Positions 1 through 10,010 of a stretch of 64,000 bases of DNA are shown here, one piece after another. Every line of letters starts with the position of its first letter. The stretch's first letter is position 1. A program made the position numbers and the translations under genes. Where the stretch lies: positions 2,797,960 through 2,861,959 of the forward strand of contig AP018794.1 in NCBI GenBank assembly GCA_009731425.1, in the 5' to 3' direction. Origin of the DNA: Lachnospiraceae bacterium KM106-2 (GTDB lineage: Bacteria > Bacillota > Clostridia > Lachnospirales > Lachnospiraceae). The notes beneath the pieces are model-generated. The model did not search any database and had not been told where the DNA came from. It was given only the letters and a program-made list of their open reading frames with translations.

Positions 1-1847
1 GCATAAAAATGATTTAGCTGATTCACATAATCTTGCATCTTCTGATGCTTTTCATCTTCAAGCAGGAACCAGTCTAAACTCTTATTTTCATTCCATTCAT
101 TCCATTGAGCAAATTCTTGTCCCATAAACAATAATTTCTTACCTGGATGTCCCATCATGAAAGCATAAGCAACTCTTAAGTTTGCAAATTTCTGCTGTTC
201 ATCTCCAGGCATCTTACCAAGTAAGGAAGCTTTTCCATGAGTCACCTCATCATGAGAAAGGACAAGAATGTAGTTCTCACTATATGCATATTCAAAGCTC
301 ATAAGAAGATCTCTATGTCTGCCTTTACGGAATAATGGATCACATTTCATATAATCTAAGAAATCGTTCATCCATCCCATATTCCATTTATAATCAAATC
401 CAAGTCCATTCTCCTCTGGTGCCTTGGTTACTCCAGGCCAAGCAGTGGACTCTTCTGCCATTAGCAGAGCATGATTTCCTTTTTTATGAATTGCTAAACT
501 AACTTGTTTTAAGAACTCAATGGCTTCTAAATTCTCATTTCCACCGTAAATATTAGGAACCCATTCGCCATCTCTCTTACCATAATCTAAGTATAACATA
601 GACGCAACTGCATCTACACGGATCGCATCCACATGAAACTTATTTACCCAGAACAAAACATTGGCAACAAGAAAATTGCGAACCTCTGGTCTACCGTAAT
701 TAAAGATCAAAGTCCCCCAGTGTGGGTGACTGTTCTTCCTTGGATCAGGATCTTCATAAAGACAGGTTCCATCAAAATTAGCTAGTCCATAAGCATCTCT
801 TGTAAAATGTGCTGGAACCCAGTCTAAAATTACTCCGATGTTATGTTGATGCATGTAATCAACAAAATACATAAAATCCTCTGGTGTACCATGGCGTTTT
901 GTTACCGCATAATAGCCGGTAACCTGATATCCCCATGATTCATCTAATGGATATTCCATAACTGGCATCAATTCAATATGAGTATAGCCCATCTTCGTAA
1001 CATAGTCAGCTAACATGACTGCCAGCTCTCTAAAATTATAGAATCCGTTAGATCCTTCTTCCTCGTTTTTCTTCCAAGAACCCAGATGTACTTCATAGAT
1101 TACCATAGGTTGCCCTTTGGTGTCCACCGATTTTCTATGTTTCATCCATTCTCTATCTTTAAACTTATACGTACTCAGATCCGCCACAATCGAAGCTGTA
1201 TCTGGGCGTAGTTCAGCCTCATTTGCATAAGGATCTGCTTTTAGCATCGTGATATCGCCTTTTAATTTAATCTCATATTTATATAATTCCCCAACCTTAA
1301 CTTGAGGAATAAATAACTCAAAGATTCCGGAACCATCCAATCTACGCATTTGATGAACTCGTCCATCCCAATTGTTAAACGTTCCTACGACGCTTACCCG
1401 AATTGCATTAGGAGCCCATACTGCAAATAAAATACCTTTAACGCCTTTCAATGTCATTGGATGCGCGCCTAGCTTATCGTAGATCTGATAATTGACCCCG
1501 CTGGCAAATAGCTTTTCATCCACAACATCAATGACTGGTCCAAAACTATACGGATCGATCACTTCAGTTACATTTCCTTCTTTATCTTTTACTAAGTATG
1601 TATATTTTGAAATGCTTCTGCGATTTAATAAAATCGAGAAGAATCCGTCTTCATCCGTACGTATCATATCAAATTCATTATTACCAATCTTTAATTTTAC
1701 TGAGTCCGCTGCTGGAAAGAAACACTGCACCAGCATTCCATTCTCTACTTTATGTGCTCCCAGTAAACTATGTGGATTGTCATGCTCTGAATAAACAATC
1801 GCCTCTACTTCCGGCCAGTTCATGACACTATATAATGCATCCTCCAT
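1..1847 (-). CDS. glgB: 1,4-alpha-glucan branching enzyme, 3' end outside window
   Basis: Glycogen branching enzyme of family GH13: it cuts alpha-1,4 chains and re-attaches them as alpha-1,6 branches in the cytoplasm. About 615 residues are visible, and roughly 100 C-terminal residues lie beyond base 1. An N-terminal early-set/CBM48 region is followed by the GH13 barrel. The nucleophile Asp (motif RVDAV) is near residue 412 and the acid/base Glu (motif AEEST) near 465, the usual spacing of 53. The start ATG at 1847 is preceded by AAGGGGG at good distance. A sigma-A-like promoter lies at 1879-1907. No other glycogen gene is visible, so linkage to a glg cluster cannot be judged. Confidence 0.96.
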   Translation of the reverse strand, partial: MEDALYSVMNWPEVEAIVYSEHDNPHSLLGAHKVENGMLVQCFFPAADSVKLKIGNNEFDMIRTDEDGFFSILLNRRSISKYTYLVKDKEGNVTEVIDPYSFGPVIDVVDEKLFASGVNYQIYDKLGAHPMTLKGVKGILFAVWAPNAIRVSVVGTFNNWDGRVHQMRRLDGSGIFELFIPQVKVGELYKYEIKLKGDITMLKADPYANEAELRPDTASIVADLSTYKFKDREWMKHRKSVDTKGQPMVIYEVHLGSWKKNEEEGSNGFYNFRELAVMLADYVTKMGYTHIELMPVMEYPLDESWGYQVTGYYAVTKRHGTPEDFMYFVDYMHQHNIGVILDWVPAHFTRDAYGLANFDGTCLYEDPDPRKNSHPHWGTLIFNYGRPEVRNFLVANVLFWVNKFHVDAIRVDAVASMLYLDYGKRDGEWVPNIYGGNENLEAIEFLKQVSLAIHKKGNHALLMAEESTAWPGVTKAPEENGLGFDYKWNMGWMNDFLDYMKCDPLFRKGRHRDLLMSFEYAYSENYILVLSHDEVTHGKASLLGKMPGDEQQKFANLRVAYAFMMGHPGKKLLFMGQEFAQWNEWNENKSLDWFLLEDEKHQKMQDYVNQLNHFY

Positions 1848-1878
1848 CTAGTAAAACCCCCTTGTATTTTATTTCTAT

Positions 1879-1907
1879 ATTGTACCATTTTTCTATTTTC
1901 AATACAA
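1879..1907 (-). promoter_or_regulatory. Predicted sigma-A promoter of glgB
   Basis: Reading on the minus strand, TTGTAT (1907-1902) is followed after 17 bases by TACAAT (1884-1879). It lies about 30 bases upstream of the glgB ribosome site. Prediction from sequence only. Confidence 0.6.
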
Positions 1908-1960
1908 GATAATCGTTCCGTATTTTTACTTTTTTTTACATTTTGTACTAGACCAAATAG

Positions 1961-2014
1961 AAAAAAAATCACCATAACTCTTAAAATAATCTTAGCTATT
2001 TTATAGAGTTATGG
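1961..2014 (-). terminator. Rho-independent terminator after the GT2/YfhO pair
   Basis: A long stem with arms CCATAACTCT (1972-1981) and AGAGTTATGG (2005-2014), extended by TAAAATA/TATTTTA, is followed on the minus strand by eight Ts. It lies directly downstream of the glycosyltransferase stop codon. Confidence 0.85.
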
Positions 2015-2035
2015 CAATTTTATTAGACTAATAAC

Positions 2036-2974
2036 TTATTTTTCTTCCTTCGCAATATATTTTGGTCTCTTCTTTGTCTCTAAGTAAGTCTTAGAAAGAT
2101 AGATTCCAGAAATCCCAGCACAGAATAACTGAATTCCTCCAAGGAAGGTGATAATACACACTAAGGATGGCCATCCTGCTACCCTGTCACCATGAATCAT
2201 AGCTCGTACAAATACGAAGAATACCATGATCAATGCGAGTAAACAAAAGATGACACCTACAATAGATGCTAATGCAAGAGGTGCTGTTGTGAAGGCTACA
2301 ATACCATCAATGGAGTATTTAAAAAGCTTCCAAAAACTCCATTTTGTCTCTCCTTCTACTCTTTCAACATTTTTATATTCAAGCCATTTTACTTTAAACC
2401 CGACCCACCCAAAAATTCCTTTTGAAAAACGGCCGTATTCACCTAATGATAAAATAGCATCTACTACCTGTCTTGACATAAATCGATAATCTCTTGCTCC
2501 ATCTACAATATCAACCTGGCTCATCTTGTTAATGATCTTGTAGAACATTCTCGCAAAGAAAGAACGGATCGGAGGCTCTCCCTCTCTTGTTGTTCTTCTT
2601 GCGGCTGCACAATCATAACCATTATACATAACTTCTTTATACATCGTTAATAATAGTTCTGGAGGATCCTGAAGATCCACATCCATTATTGTTACGTATT
2701 CTCCCTTTGCATGTTCTAAACCTGCGTAGATCGCAGCTTCTTTCCCAAAATTTCTAGAAAATGAAATATAATGGACATTCTCTCTTTGAGACTTTAACTG
2801 CTTCATCTCCTCTAATGTATGATCATTACTCCCATCATCGATAAATATAAATTCAAATGTAAGTTCCTCTATCTGAGAAATCACCTTGTTAACTTCTGTG
2901 TAAAAAATAGGGATCGTTTTCTCCTCATTAAAACATGGAACGACGATTGAACAAAGACTCTTTTGACTATTCAT
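2036..2974 (-). CDS. GT2 polyprenyl-phosphate glycosyltransferase (DPM/CsbB/GtrB-like)
   Basis: Predicted to transfer a sugar from a nucleotide donor onto undecaprenyl phosphate at the inner membrane face. The 312-residue protein has a GT2 fold: N-terminal motif VVPCFNEE, then DDGSNDHT, then the DXD-type DVDLQDPPE. Two C-terminal transmembrane helices follow, typical of the GtrB/CsbB branch. I chose the ATG at 2974, which overlaps the upstream stop as TAATG and has AGAAGGAG upstream; a longer frame to 3025 has no ribosome site. It is translationally coupled to the YfhO-like gene. Bacillus CsbB and YfhO form a comparable pair that decorates lipoteichoic acid. The sugar and acceptor here are unknown. 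Confidence 0.88.
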   Translation of the reverse strand: MNSQKSLCSIVVPCFNEEKTIPIFYTEVNKVISQIEELTFEFIFIDDGSNDHTLEEMKQLKSQRENVHYISFSRNFGKEAAIYAGLEHAKGEYVTIMDVDLQDPPELLLTMYKEVMYNGYDCAAARRTTREGEPPIRSFFARMFYKIINKMSQVDIVDGARDYRFMSRQVVDAILSLGEYGRFSKGIFGWVGFKVKWLEYKNVERVEGETKWSFWKLFKYSIDGIVAFTTAPLALASIVGVIFCLLALIMVFFVFVRAMIHGDRVAGWPSLVCIITFLGGIQLFCAGISGIYLSKTYLETKKRPKYIAKEEK

Positions 2975-5655
2975 TATTTCTCCTTCTTTCTTACTAAAAA
3001 CATTGAAACGATTGTAATAAGACAACCAATAAATGATACTATTGCACCGATTCGAATATACGGTGTCTCATAGGAAAGGACGACCTTATGATTCCCCTTT
3101 GAAACCAATAATCCAAGATATGCGGTATCTGAAGGAGATAAACTTGTCTGCTTTCCATCTACATATGCTTTCCATCCGATGGAATATGGAATTGCAAATT
3201 GCATCCATCGATCTGAAGAAAGGCTTACAGTTCCAGAAACCTGATTATTTCCCATCTTTACTTGTTCTAATTGATGATCTCTAAGATCCTCTACCTGCTT
3301 CTTATAATTCTTAGCTGGATAACGATACACTTTCAAAGAATCGAACTGAAAACTATTCTTTTGGGCAAAGGTAAATGTTATCTCATTGTTTCCCTTTATG
3401 TTACTGATCTTGATGCCATGATACTCTTTATCGTAGTATACCGGATTATTTTTCGGGAACAGTGATATCTTTGTGTAAAAGGAATGTTTCTTTGATACAC
3501 TGATCAATTGATGATTGATTCCTGAGAGTAACTTTAAATTATGAAATAACAGGTAAGTTTCTCCCTTGCCATCTCCCTCATAAGTAATCGTCATCGATGC
3601 ATTTTTCTTAATAACCTGAATTCTTCCATGATCCATCACGATTCCATCTAATGATTTTATCTTATAAGGAATTTCCCTTGTCTGTAATGGTATGCTTTTG
3701 CTTGTTACCTCTTCTATTCTATTTTGTATATCAGTTGTGATATCAGAATCATTTAAAATGATACAAGAGAGCAATGCTTCCTGTTTTTGAATGGGTAATA
3801 GCTTATCATATTCTGACTTTTTCATATACTTCTTCATTCCATATCCAATCGACAATGCATAACGATTCTGATATACTCGGTAATCTTTGTAATCATATTG
3901 TTTTTGATGTTCATATCCATAAGGAACTAAACTACTGTTGGTCTTTCTTGCAACATAATATTTCGTTGCTCCTAATTCATTTAATATCAATCTTGAGTCC
4001 AGTCCTAGGCAAGCATAGTTTCGATCTAACGATGCCATTCCAAGCTCATCTAAATACTGTGTCATCGTCTTTGGTACTAAGCTCCAATAAAAGGTATTCC
4101 CATTATAATTACGAATAATCGCCTGATTTGATTTATTGATCCAAGGTTGCTCCACTCGATAAAAACTATTATCCTTTACAGCCGCCATTCGAGTGATTGC
4201 TGAACGTCCAGAAAATTCATATGCTTTTCCCCTTTTACTAAACGATTTAATGTAATTACTATAACCTGGGGAATAAATAATATAACAACCAATCATCACC
4301 CCTGCTACGATAACCGTAGTCAGGATTACATAACATTTTCTTTCTGATATGTGAGACCGACTCATAATAAAAAGTAATAAAGTAAAGCCAGCTATCAATT
4401 CCATGCTCAAGGTTATTTCAAACTCTAATTTATTCGTATTTAACAGCATCAAAATAATATAAACTGCAATGATTGCTAACAATCCTACTCTTTCCTTCTT
4501 GGTCATTACGATCAGCTTTGGAAGCGCATAGACAACAAGCATTGCACTACTCATTACTAGAGCATAACACCATCGGTTGCATACATACCCGAATCCATTA
4601 AATATCTTTCCGAATAACGGAATTAAGGTAAAGACTAGTAGTAAAAGGAAAATTGCTTTTGCTATTCTTATCTGCTCCTTCTCTTGATCATCTTTTCGAT
4701 GAACGATCCATAGATATAACGCACTGATCAGACAGATTGGCGAATAACCTCCGATCGTCCAAGAACTGATCATCAACTTTGGTGCCGAAAAATATAATAA
4801 GTATTTCTGATAATATTCTTTCGGGTATAACAACAAAGACTCTGTATAGCCACCAGCATCCCCGCCTCTAGCATTCTGTAAGAATGCATAAACAACCGGT
4901 AGAAATACAACTGCTGATATCATGACACCTACCAGATAAGCCACACAGATCTTTCCTATCTCTTTGACTTTCTCAAGAAAAGTGTTCTTCTCCATTCCAA
5001 AGATTCGAAATAGTAGATAGATTCCAACAAAAATGGTATTCATATAAGCAAAATAAAAATTACTGATCAACGATAACCCTACCATCCAAGTAAAGAAACC
5101 ATACTTTTTCTTTTTCAATATCCTTTCCGCTGCCACAAGTAATAATGGAAGATAGATCATGGCATTGATAAAGAATGGATGTCTAACACTTGTATACAGT
5201 CCAAATCCGCTAAATACATAGCATATGGTACCGATCAACACTGGTCCTAATTCTTTTTTATTAATCGAAATGCAATAATAGGAAAATGCAATCCCCGCTA
5301 GATAGAGGCGAATAAAGATCAAGATTCCATATAACATTTCCATATTCTGTTGTTTTACGAAGACAGCTATTAAATTAAGTGGATCACCCAAGCCATAATA
5401 ATTCAATGTTGTCAGCACATCAAATCCTTGACCAATCCGAAAATCCATCATCGCTACACCTTTGCCACTAAAGATATTTCTTAAATACTGGCCAAGGTAA
5501 GATAATGTATTATAATGCTGTCTGACGCCGTCCGGATCCCATACAAAGGACTTACCATAGATAGCAAAGATAAGCCAGATCACTAAACTTAATACACAAA
5601 ACATAGCAGAGTATGTAATGATATAGGTTTTATAGAAGTTGTGTTTATTTTTCAT
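2974..5655 (-). CDS. YfhO family multi-spanning membrane glycosyltransferase
   Basis: 893-residue polytopic membrane protein of the YfhO (GT-C-like) family. About a dozen hydrophobic helices fill residues 15-460. A large extracellular region covers about 470-860, and a last helix lies near 865-887 before the basic end RKKEK. The first outer loop carries the acidic motif WDPDG, as expected for a GT-C enzyme. Family knowledge: YfhO proteins take sugar from a lipid carrier outside the cell and transfer it to a surface polymer. The gene overlaps the GT2 gene by one base, so both are probably made together. No GtrA-type flippase is seen in the window. The polymer modified is unknown. Confidence 0.85.
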   Translation of the reverse strand: MKNKHNFYKTYIITYSAMFCVLSLVIWLIFAIYGKSFVWDPDGVRQHYNTLSYLGQYLRNIFSGKGVAMMDFRIGQGFDVLTTLNYYGLGDPLNLIAVFVKQQNMEMLYGILIFIRLYLAGIAFSYYCISINKKELGPVLIGTICYVFSGFGLYTSVRHPFFINAMIYLPLLLVAAERILKKKKYGFFTWMVGLSLISNFYFAYMNTIFVGIYLLFRIFGMEKNTFLEKVKEIGKICVAYLVGVMISAVVFLPVVYAFLQNARGGDAGGYTESLLLYPKEYYQKYLLYFSAPKLMISSWTIGGYSPICLISALYLWIVHRKDDQEKEQIRIAKAIFLLLLVFTLIPLFGKIFNGFGYVCNRWCYALVMSSAMLVVYALPKLIVMTKKERVGLLAIIAVYIILMLLNTNKLEFEITLSMELIAGFTLLLFIMSRSHISERKCYVILTTVIVAGVMIGCYIIYSPGYSNYIKSFSKRGKAYEFSGRSAITRMAAVKDNSFYRVEQPWINKSNQAIIRNYNGNTFYWSLVPKTMTQYLDELGMASLDRNYACLGLDSRLILNELGATKYYVARKTNSSLVPYGYEHQKQYDYKDYRVYQNRYALSIGYGMKKYMKKSEYDKLLPIQKQEALLSCIILNDSDITTDIQNRIEEVTSKSIPLQTREIPYKIKSLDGIVMDHGRIQVIKKNASMTITYEGDGKGETYLLFHNLKLLSGINHQLISVSKKHSFYTKISLFPKNNPVYYDKEYHGIKISNIKGNNEITFTFAQKNSFQFDSLKVYRYPAKNYKKQVEDLRDHQLEQVKMGNNQVSGTVSLSSDRWMQFAIPYSIGWKAYVDGKQTSLSPSDTAYLGLLVSKGNHKVVLSYETPYIRIGAIVSFIGCLITIVSMFLVRKKEK

Positions 5656-5760
5656 GCTAAATCCTTATCCTCCTTATTTCTGAACAAGGATATCATAACA
5701 AATGATTCTTTCAATCTTCTTTCAGAAAACTGACATTTTTGACATAATTCAAAATGAGCC

Positions 5761-6426
5761 TTAATTTGCTATAATTTTTCCATCCTCGATTCTGATCTTT
5801 CGGTCTGCTAGATTCGCATCCGCTTCATTATGAGTGATCATAACTATAGTCTGCCCAAATTTTGGTACCATTATCTTCAAAAGTCCAAGAACATCCTGAC
5901 TAGTTCGACTATCCAGATTGCCAGTCGGTTCATCTGCCAATATGATTGCAGGCCTAGTCGATAATGCTCTTGCAATTGCGACTCTTTGTTTCTGTCCGCC
6001 AGATAACTGACTTGGCAGTCTTGTCATCTTATCGGCAAGTCCTAATACCTCTACAATATTTTTTAAATAGTATTCATCTACCTCATCCCCATCCATGCGA
6101 GTCGGTAATACAATGTTCTCATATACGCTCATGCCAGGGATCAAATTATAACTTTGAAATACAAATCCAATCTTTCTTCTTCGAAAGATTGTCAGTTCAT
6201 CATCATTTAAAGAAAAAATATCTTTACCATCTACGATCACTTTTCCTGACGTCGGGCGGTCAAGTCCTCCCATCATATCTAATAAGGTCGTCTTTCCGCT
6301 TCCACTCGTTCCTACAATAGAGATAAATTCACCCTGTTCAATAGAAAGATTCACTCCGTCTACTGCTGTGACCTGATTCTCTCCGTTTCCATATATTTTT
6401 TTTAGATCAATCGTCTGTAATATCAT
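5761..6426 (-). CDS. ABC transporter ATP-binding protein (MacB/LolD type)
   Basis: 221-residue cytoplasmic ATPase. Walker A is [10 protein letters not shown], the signature is [15 protein letters not shown] and Walker B is [12 protein letters not shown], with the downstream switch His in MITHNEAD. It belongs to the MacB/LolD/FtsE class that works with FtsX-fold permeases. I chose the ATG at 6426, preceded by AGAGG; an upstream in-frame extension to 6519 overlaps the permease gene and has no ribosome site. The start lies 10 bases inside the end of the permease gene, which suggests coupling. Together with the permease and the two-component system upstream it probably forms a peptide-sensing or export/resistance module. 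The substrate cannot be read from sequence. Confidence 0.93.
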   Translation of the reverse strand: MILQTIDLKKIYGNGENQVTAVDGVNLSIEQGEFISIVGTSGSGKTTLLDMMGGLDRPTSGKVIVDGKDIFSLNDDELTIFRRRKIGFVFQSYNLIPGMSVYENIVLPTRMDGDEVDEYYLKNIVEVLGLADKMTRLPSQLSGGQKQRVAIARALSTRPAIILADEPTGNLDSRTSQDVLGLLKIMVPKFGQTIVMITHNEADANLADRKIRIEDGKIIAN

Positions 6427-6436
6427 GTTTTTACCT

Positions 6437-9046
6437 CTATTCACAATGGATTCTTTCGATAACACTCTTCTTAGATACTTTTTGTAAAATAACTTTCGGA
6501 ACCAAGTAGGAAAGAGCACATAAAACTGGAATCTCGATCAGGTATACCTTTAGATCAAAATGATATTCATAGAGATTGATCATATCCTCACCGACAATAG
6601 CATATACCATGCGCTTTCCAAAAAAGAAAAGAGCACAGACCGAAAGTAATATCGTTATAGACGAGTAAATAAGATTTTCTATTAATACTTTTCTCAATAT
6701 CTGCTTTTTTGTCATTCCTACTGCTTCTAGCATGGCATACTCTACCCGCTTTGAAATAATTGAGTCTACCTGAAGATTGATAAAGTTCATAATACCAATG
6801 ATCGTCAGCACACCCGCAAATACCCCGATCACGATGAGATAATTTTGAATGATCTGATTAAAATCGTCGATATATTCCTGCCTTGAATAGGCCTCCAGCC
6901 CTTTTTTATTACTACTGCAATAATTGTTAGCCCACTTTGTCAGATCACCTAAATGACCCGGTTTTGCCTCCATATGAACCATATAAGGAACCTTGCTTCC
7001 AGTTATTCTTATAAATTCTTCTTTCGGAAGAAAGTATTTCACATATCCTGTATCTCCAGCAATACCAATATCTAAGTTATAAGGTATTTCCGCAGATGCC
7101 ATCACTTTATATTTTTTTCGTTCCCCTGTTATGGTGGTAATTGTATAAGACTTACTGAGCTGATCCGATAGCTCTAGAATATAATTACCAGAGCAAAACT
7201 TCTCATAGGTAAGCTTTCGTTTCTTAAATTCCGCTTCATTCTTTTTATTTTTTAATTCATAAACATTCGTATCAAGTTCAAATAGCAATTTATCAAAGGT
7301 AGCTTTATCAATACCATATAAATATAGTTGCTGTTTCTTTGTCTTTAATGTTTTGTACATGTTCTGATATTCTTTTTTTCCTTCATATTTGATCAGATCA
7401 TATTTATTCTCTTTCAGCCACTTTTTTGTAGTTTTGACTGCCTCTGCATCCATCTTATTTTGAAAAATCTTGTTATAAACGTAGCCACAACTTTGAACAT
7501 AAGGCAGCTTATTTATTGCATTTCTCATCTTCTGATTAATTGCGGTATGTGTATTTATTTCTGAATAGTCTACCTTATCAGAAAGATTCCCCTGACCTCC
7601 AACTTCTGGCCCTTTCACTTCCACATCTGCTGATATTAAAAAATCACAATATGTCTCTTTGCTATAGCCAATGATCACTAAATAAAGTAGGTTAATCATG
7701 ACAAGACTAAGTGTAACCGAAATACACACAAACGCTGTCTTCCTCTTATTTTTTCCTAACTGATTCATTACCATCGTCATCATAGAAAGCTTTTTGGCTT
7801 TTCTTCTCTTGGTTGCCTTTTTATTTTCGTAATGATCATTATATCGGATCGCATCGACCGGCGAGATCTTCTCTACGATCCAACAAGCTTTAAAGCATCC
7901 AACATAAAGTGTAAACCAAGTAAATGCGGTAGCTAATATAAAAATCCAAATATTATAGGTAACTGCACCATCATAAATATAAATATACTCACTCTGCCCC
8001 ATCCACTTTAAAGCGAGAAAATTGCCGATCTCCACTCCGCAAAACAATCCAATTGGAATTCCAATTCCTCCAAGTATAACTACTTGTCCTCGTACAACTT
8101 TCTTTAGCTGCTTTCCCGTTAATCCAATTGCCTTAAGCATCCCATACTCATGTATATCATTTGTAACTGCTATGATAAAAATGTTATAGATAATCAGATA
8201 TCCTGCAACCAGAGTTAACCCACATAATAAGCTAATAGCCAGATAGTCTCGTACTCTGACCTTACTAATATAAGTGGTATTACACTTAAGAGCTCCCTTT
8301 ATATTGGTTCTCTTTTTTAACTCAACAACTTTTTGCTTTAAATTTGTGGTATCAGAAAAAAAGGCATTCACATAATACCCACCTGCTAATCCTCGCTTAA
8401 GCTCCGTTTTGCTTCCATGAAGCCGGTATCGTAAACAGCAATTACGATAAAATGCCTCTGACATCCACATAATTTCATAGGTTCCTACTACATTACTCTT
8501 TGTAATCCCAGATAATACAACCTGTTTCTTTGTTACCCGATTAATTCCATCTATCTGATATTCAATTGTGAATCGATTTCCTACAATTGGCTCAATTCCA
8601 AGTCTCTTTAAGGTCTGCTCAGTCGCTACGACCTCATCTTCTTCCTTTGGAATTCTTCCCTTCACCGGACTGCTCAACCAATGGATCATACTAGACTGAT
8701 TTTTTGTACAACGTAATCTTACATCAAGAGAATGAAGCTTCTTCATGGTAAGGTTTCCTAATCGGCAGCTGTAGAAGCACTGTGTGATAGCCCGATCGGT
8801 TCTCAATTTCTCATATTCCTGTCTACTTAAGTTCTCTCCGATCACATGACCATCCTGCATCTTCTCTTTCAGTCGCATGCGCTGCTTAGCCTGATTTAAT
8901 GATATTCCAAATGTCACAATGCTAGTAAATAAAATACAAGTTAAGATTACCGCGATTACAGATATAATATTCTTTGCCTTCCTCTGGCGCAAAAAATACA
9001 TGGTCAGCCTTCTGATTTCCTGCCTATTCCTTACTTTCCCGCTCAT
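6437..9046 (-). CDS. FtsX-like ABC transporter permease
   Basis: 869-residue membrane protein with two FtsX-type permease regions. Helix 1 is near residues 28-50. An extracytoplasmic domain follows, then three helices at about 265-395, another helix near 437-460, a second large outer domain (about 465-735) and three C-terminal helices (about 740-855). The conserved cytoplasmic loop motif (GMLKAIGLTGKQL and AMLEAVGMTKKQIL) occurs twice, once after each half. GGGAGG lies 12 bases before the ATG. It is followed by its ATPase gene and preceded by a sensor kinase/regulator pair. It is longer than the BceB class and has the layout of the large MacB-like permeases common in clostridia. Confidence 0.9.
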   Translation of the reverse strand: MSGKVRNRQEIRRLTMYFLRQRKAKNIISVIAVILTCILFTSIVTFGISLNQAKQRMRLKEKMQDGHVIGENLSRQEYEKLRTDRAITQCFYSCRLGNLTMKKLHSLDVRLRCTKNQSSMIHWLSSPVKGRIPKEEDEVVATEQTLKRLGIEPIVGNRFTIEYQIDGINRVTKKQVVLSGITKSNVVGTYEIMWMSEAFYRNCCLRYRLHGSKTELKRGLAGGYYVNAFFSDTTNLKQKVVELKKRTNIKGALKCNTTYISKVRVRDYLAISLLCGLTLVAGYLIIYNIFIIAVTNDIHEYGMLKAIGLTGKQLKKVVRGQVVILGGIGIPIGLFCGVEIGNFLALKWMGQSEYIYIYDGAVTYNIWIFILATAFTWFTLYVGCFKACWIVEKISPVDAIRYNDHYENKKATKRRKAKKLSMMTMVMNQLGKNKRKTAFVCISVTLSLVMINLLYLVIIGYSKETYCDFLISADVEVKGPEVGGQGNLSDKVDYSEINTHTAINQKMRNAINKLPYVQSCGYVYNKIFQNKMDAEAVKTTKKWLKENKYDLIKYEGKKEYQNMYKTLKTKKQQLYLYGIDKATFDKLLFELDTNVYELKNKKNEAEFKKRKLTYEKFCSGNYILELSDQLSKSYTITTITGERKKYKVMASAEIPYNLDIGIAGDTGYVKYFLPKEEFIRITGSKVPYMVHMEAKPGHLGDLTKWANNYCSSNKKGLEAYSRQEYIDDFNQIIQNYLIVIGVFAGVLTIIGIMNFINLQVDSIISKRVEYAMLEAVGMTKKQILRKVLIENLIYSSITILLSVCALFFFGKRMVYAIVGEDMINLYEYHFDLKVYLIEIPVLCALSYLVPKVILQKVSKKSVIERIHCE

Positions 9047-9152
9047 TTGTCCATAAATCCTCCCATTTTATGAATCTTTTATCCTACTAACTATAGCAAA
9101 GAAACCTGTTACTCTCCTATCTAAAACCTTACATTCCTGACAGAATTCTTAA

Positions 9153-10010
9153 TTATCTCTGTAAGAATACCTCAAAGGTAGTACCTTCCCCTTCCTTTGA
9201 TTCTACTTTGATGTAGCCCTGCTGCATCATAATGATCTTTCTTGCCAAATATAATCCAAGTCCGATACCATCTTGTTCTTGTACCTTTTCACTTCGATAA
9301 AAGCGTAAAAAGATCGCATTTAACTCATCTTCCTTGATTCCGATTCCATAATCTTTCACTCCAATTGCCACAAACATCTCATATGACTGAATAAATACTT
9401 CAATTTTCCCGCCCTCATATGAGTATTTTACTGCATTGTCTAATAGATTAAATACAGCTTCCTGCGTCCATTTCAGATCATATCTTGCCTGTTCTTTGAT
9501 ATTATCCGGGAATGTGATGGTAATGTTCTTTTTCTTAGCCTTTAAGGTAATTTCTTCTTTTACCCGATCAATGATATCTATTACACTCTGCTGCTTTGGA
9601 ATGATCTTCATTGTTCCAGCCTCAAGTCTTGATATTTTTACTAAAGACTGAATTAAAAAGTTTAACTTTTCTGATTGCTTATGTATGTACGTAATATAAT
9701 GCAGCGTCTCTTCATCTAAATCTCGCTGCTCTAAAATCTCTGAATATAATAAAATATTGGATAAGGGAGTCTTCGCCTGATGTGAAATGTCAGATACCAG
9801 ACTCTTAATTTCTTCCCGTTCCTTCTTAATGCTGTCACTGGCCATTTTAGAGGTCGTTAGATATCGTCTCCACTTTTCTTCTAGTTTTGATAGTTCTTCT
9901 TCCGTATACTCCTCTACTACATAGTCTTCCGGCTTAAAACTGCCATCAATTGCAGCATCGATCATCTTATTTAACTTACGCAGTTGCTTCTTCTTTCTAA
10001 AAAAGATCAT
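9153..10010 (-). CDS. Sensor histidine kinase without membrane segments
   Basis: 285-residue histidine kinase. The dimerisation domain carries the phospho-acceptor His77 (DISHQAKTPLSN), followed by the ATPase domain with N box (NLLDNAVKYS), G1 box (KDYGIGIKEDEL) and G2 box (GIGLGLYLARK). The first 60 residues are charged and predicted helical, with no hydrophobic helix, so the protein looks cytoplasmic or dependent on a partner for sensing. The start overlaps the regulator stop by four bases (ATGA), showing translational coupling. The ABC permease just downstream is the natural candidate sensory partner. The stimulus is not known. Confidence 0.92.
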   Translation of the reverse strand: MIFFRKKKQLRKLNKMIDAAIDGSFKPEDYVVEEYTEEELSKLEEKWRRYLTTSKMASDSIKKEREEIKSLVSDISHQAKTPLSNILLYSEILEQRDLDEETLHYITYIHKQSEKLNFLIQSLVKISRLEAGTMKIIPKQQSVIDIIDRVKEEITLKAKKKNITITFPDNIKEQARYDLKWTQEAVFNLLDNAVKYSYEGGKIEVFIQSYEMFVAIGVKDYGIGIKEDELNAIFLRFYRSEKVQEQDGIGLGLYLARKIIMMQQGYIKVESKEGEGTTFEVFLQR

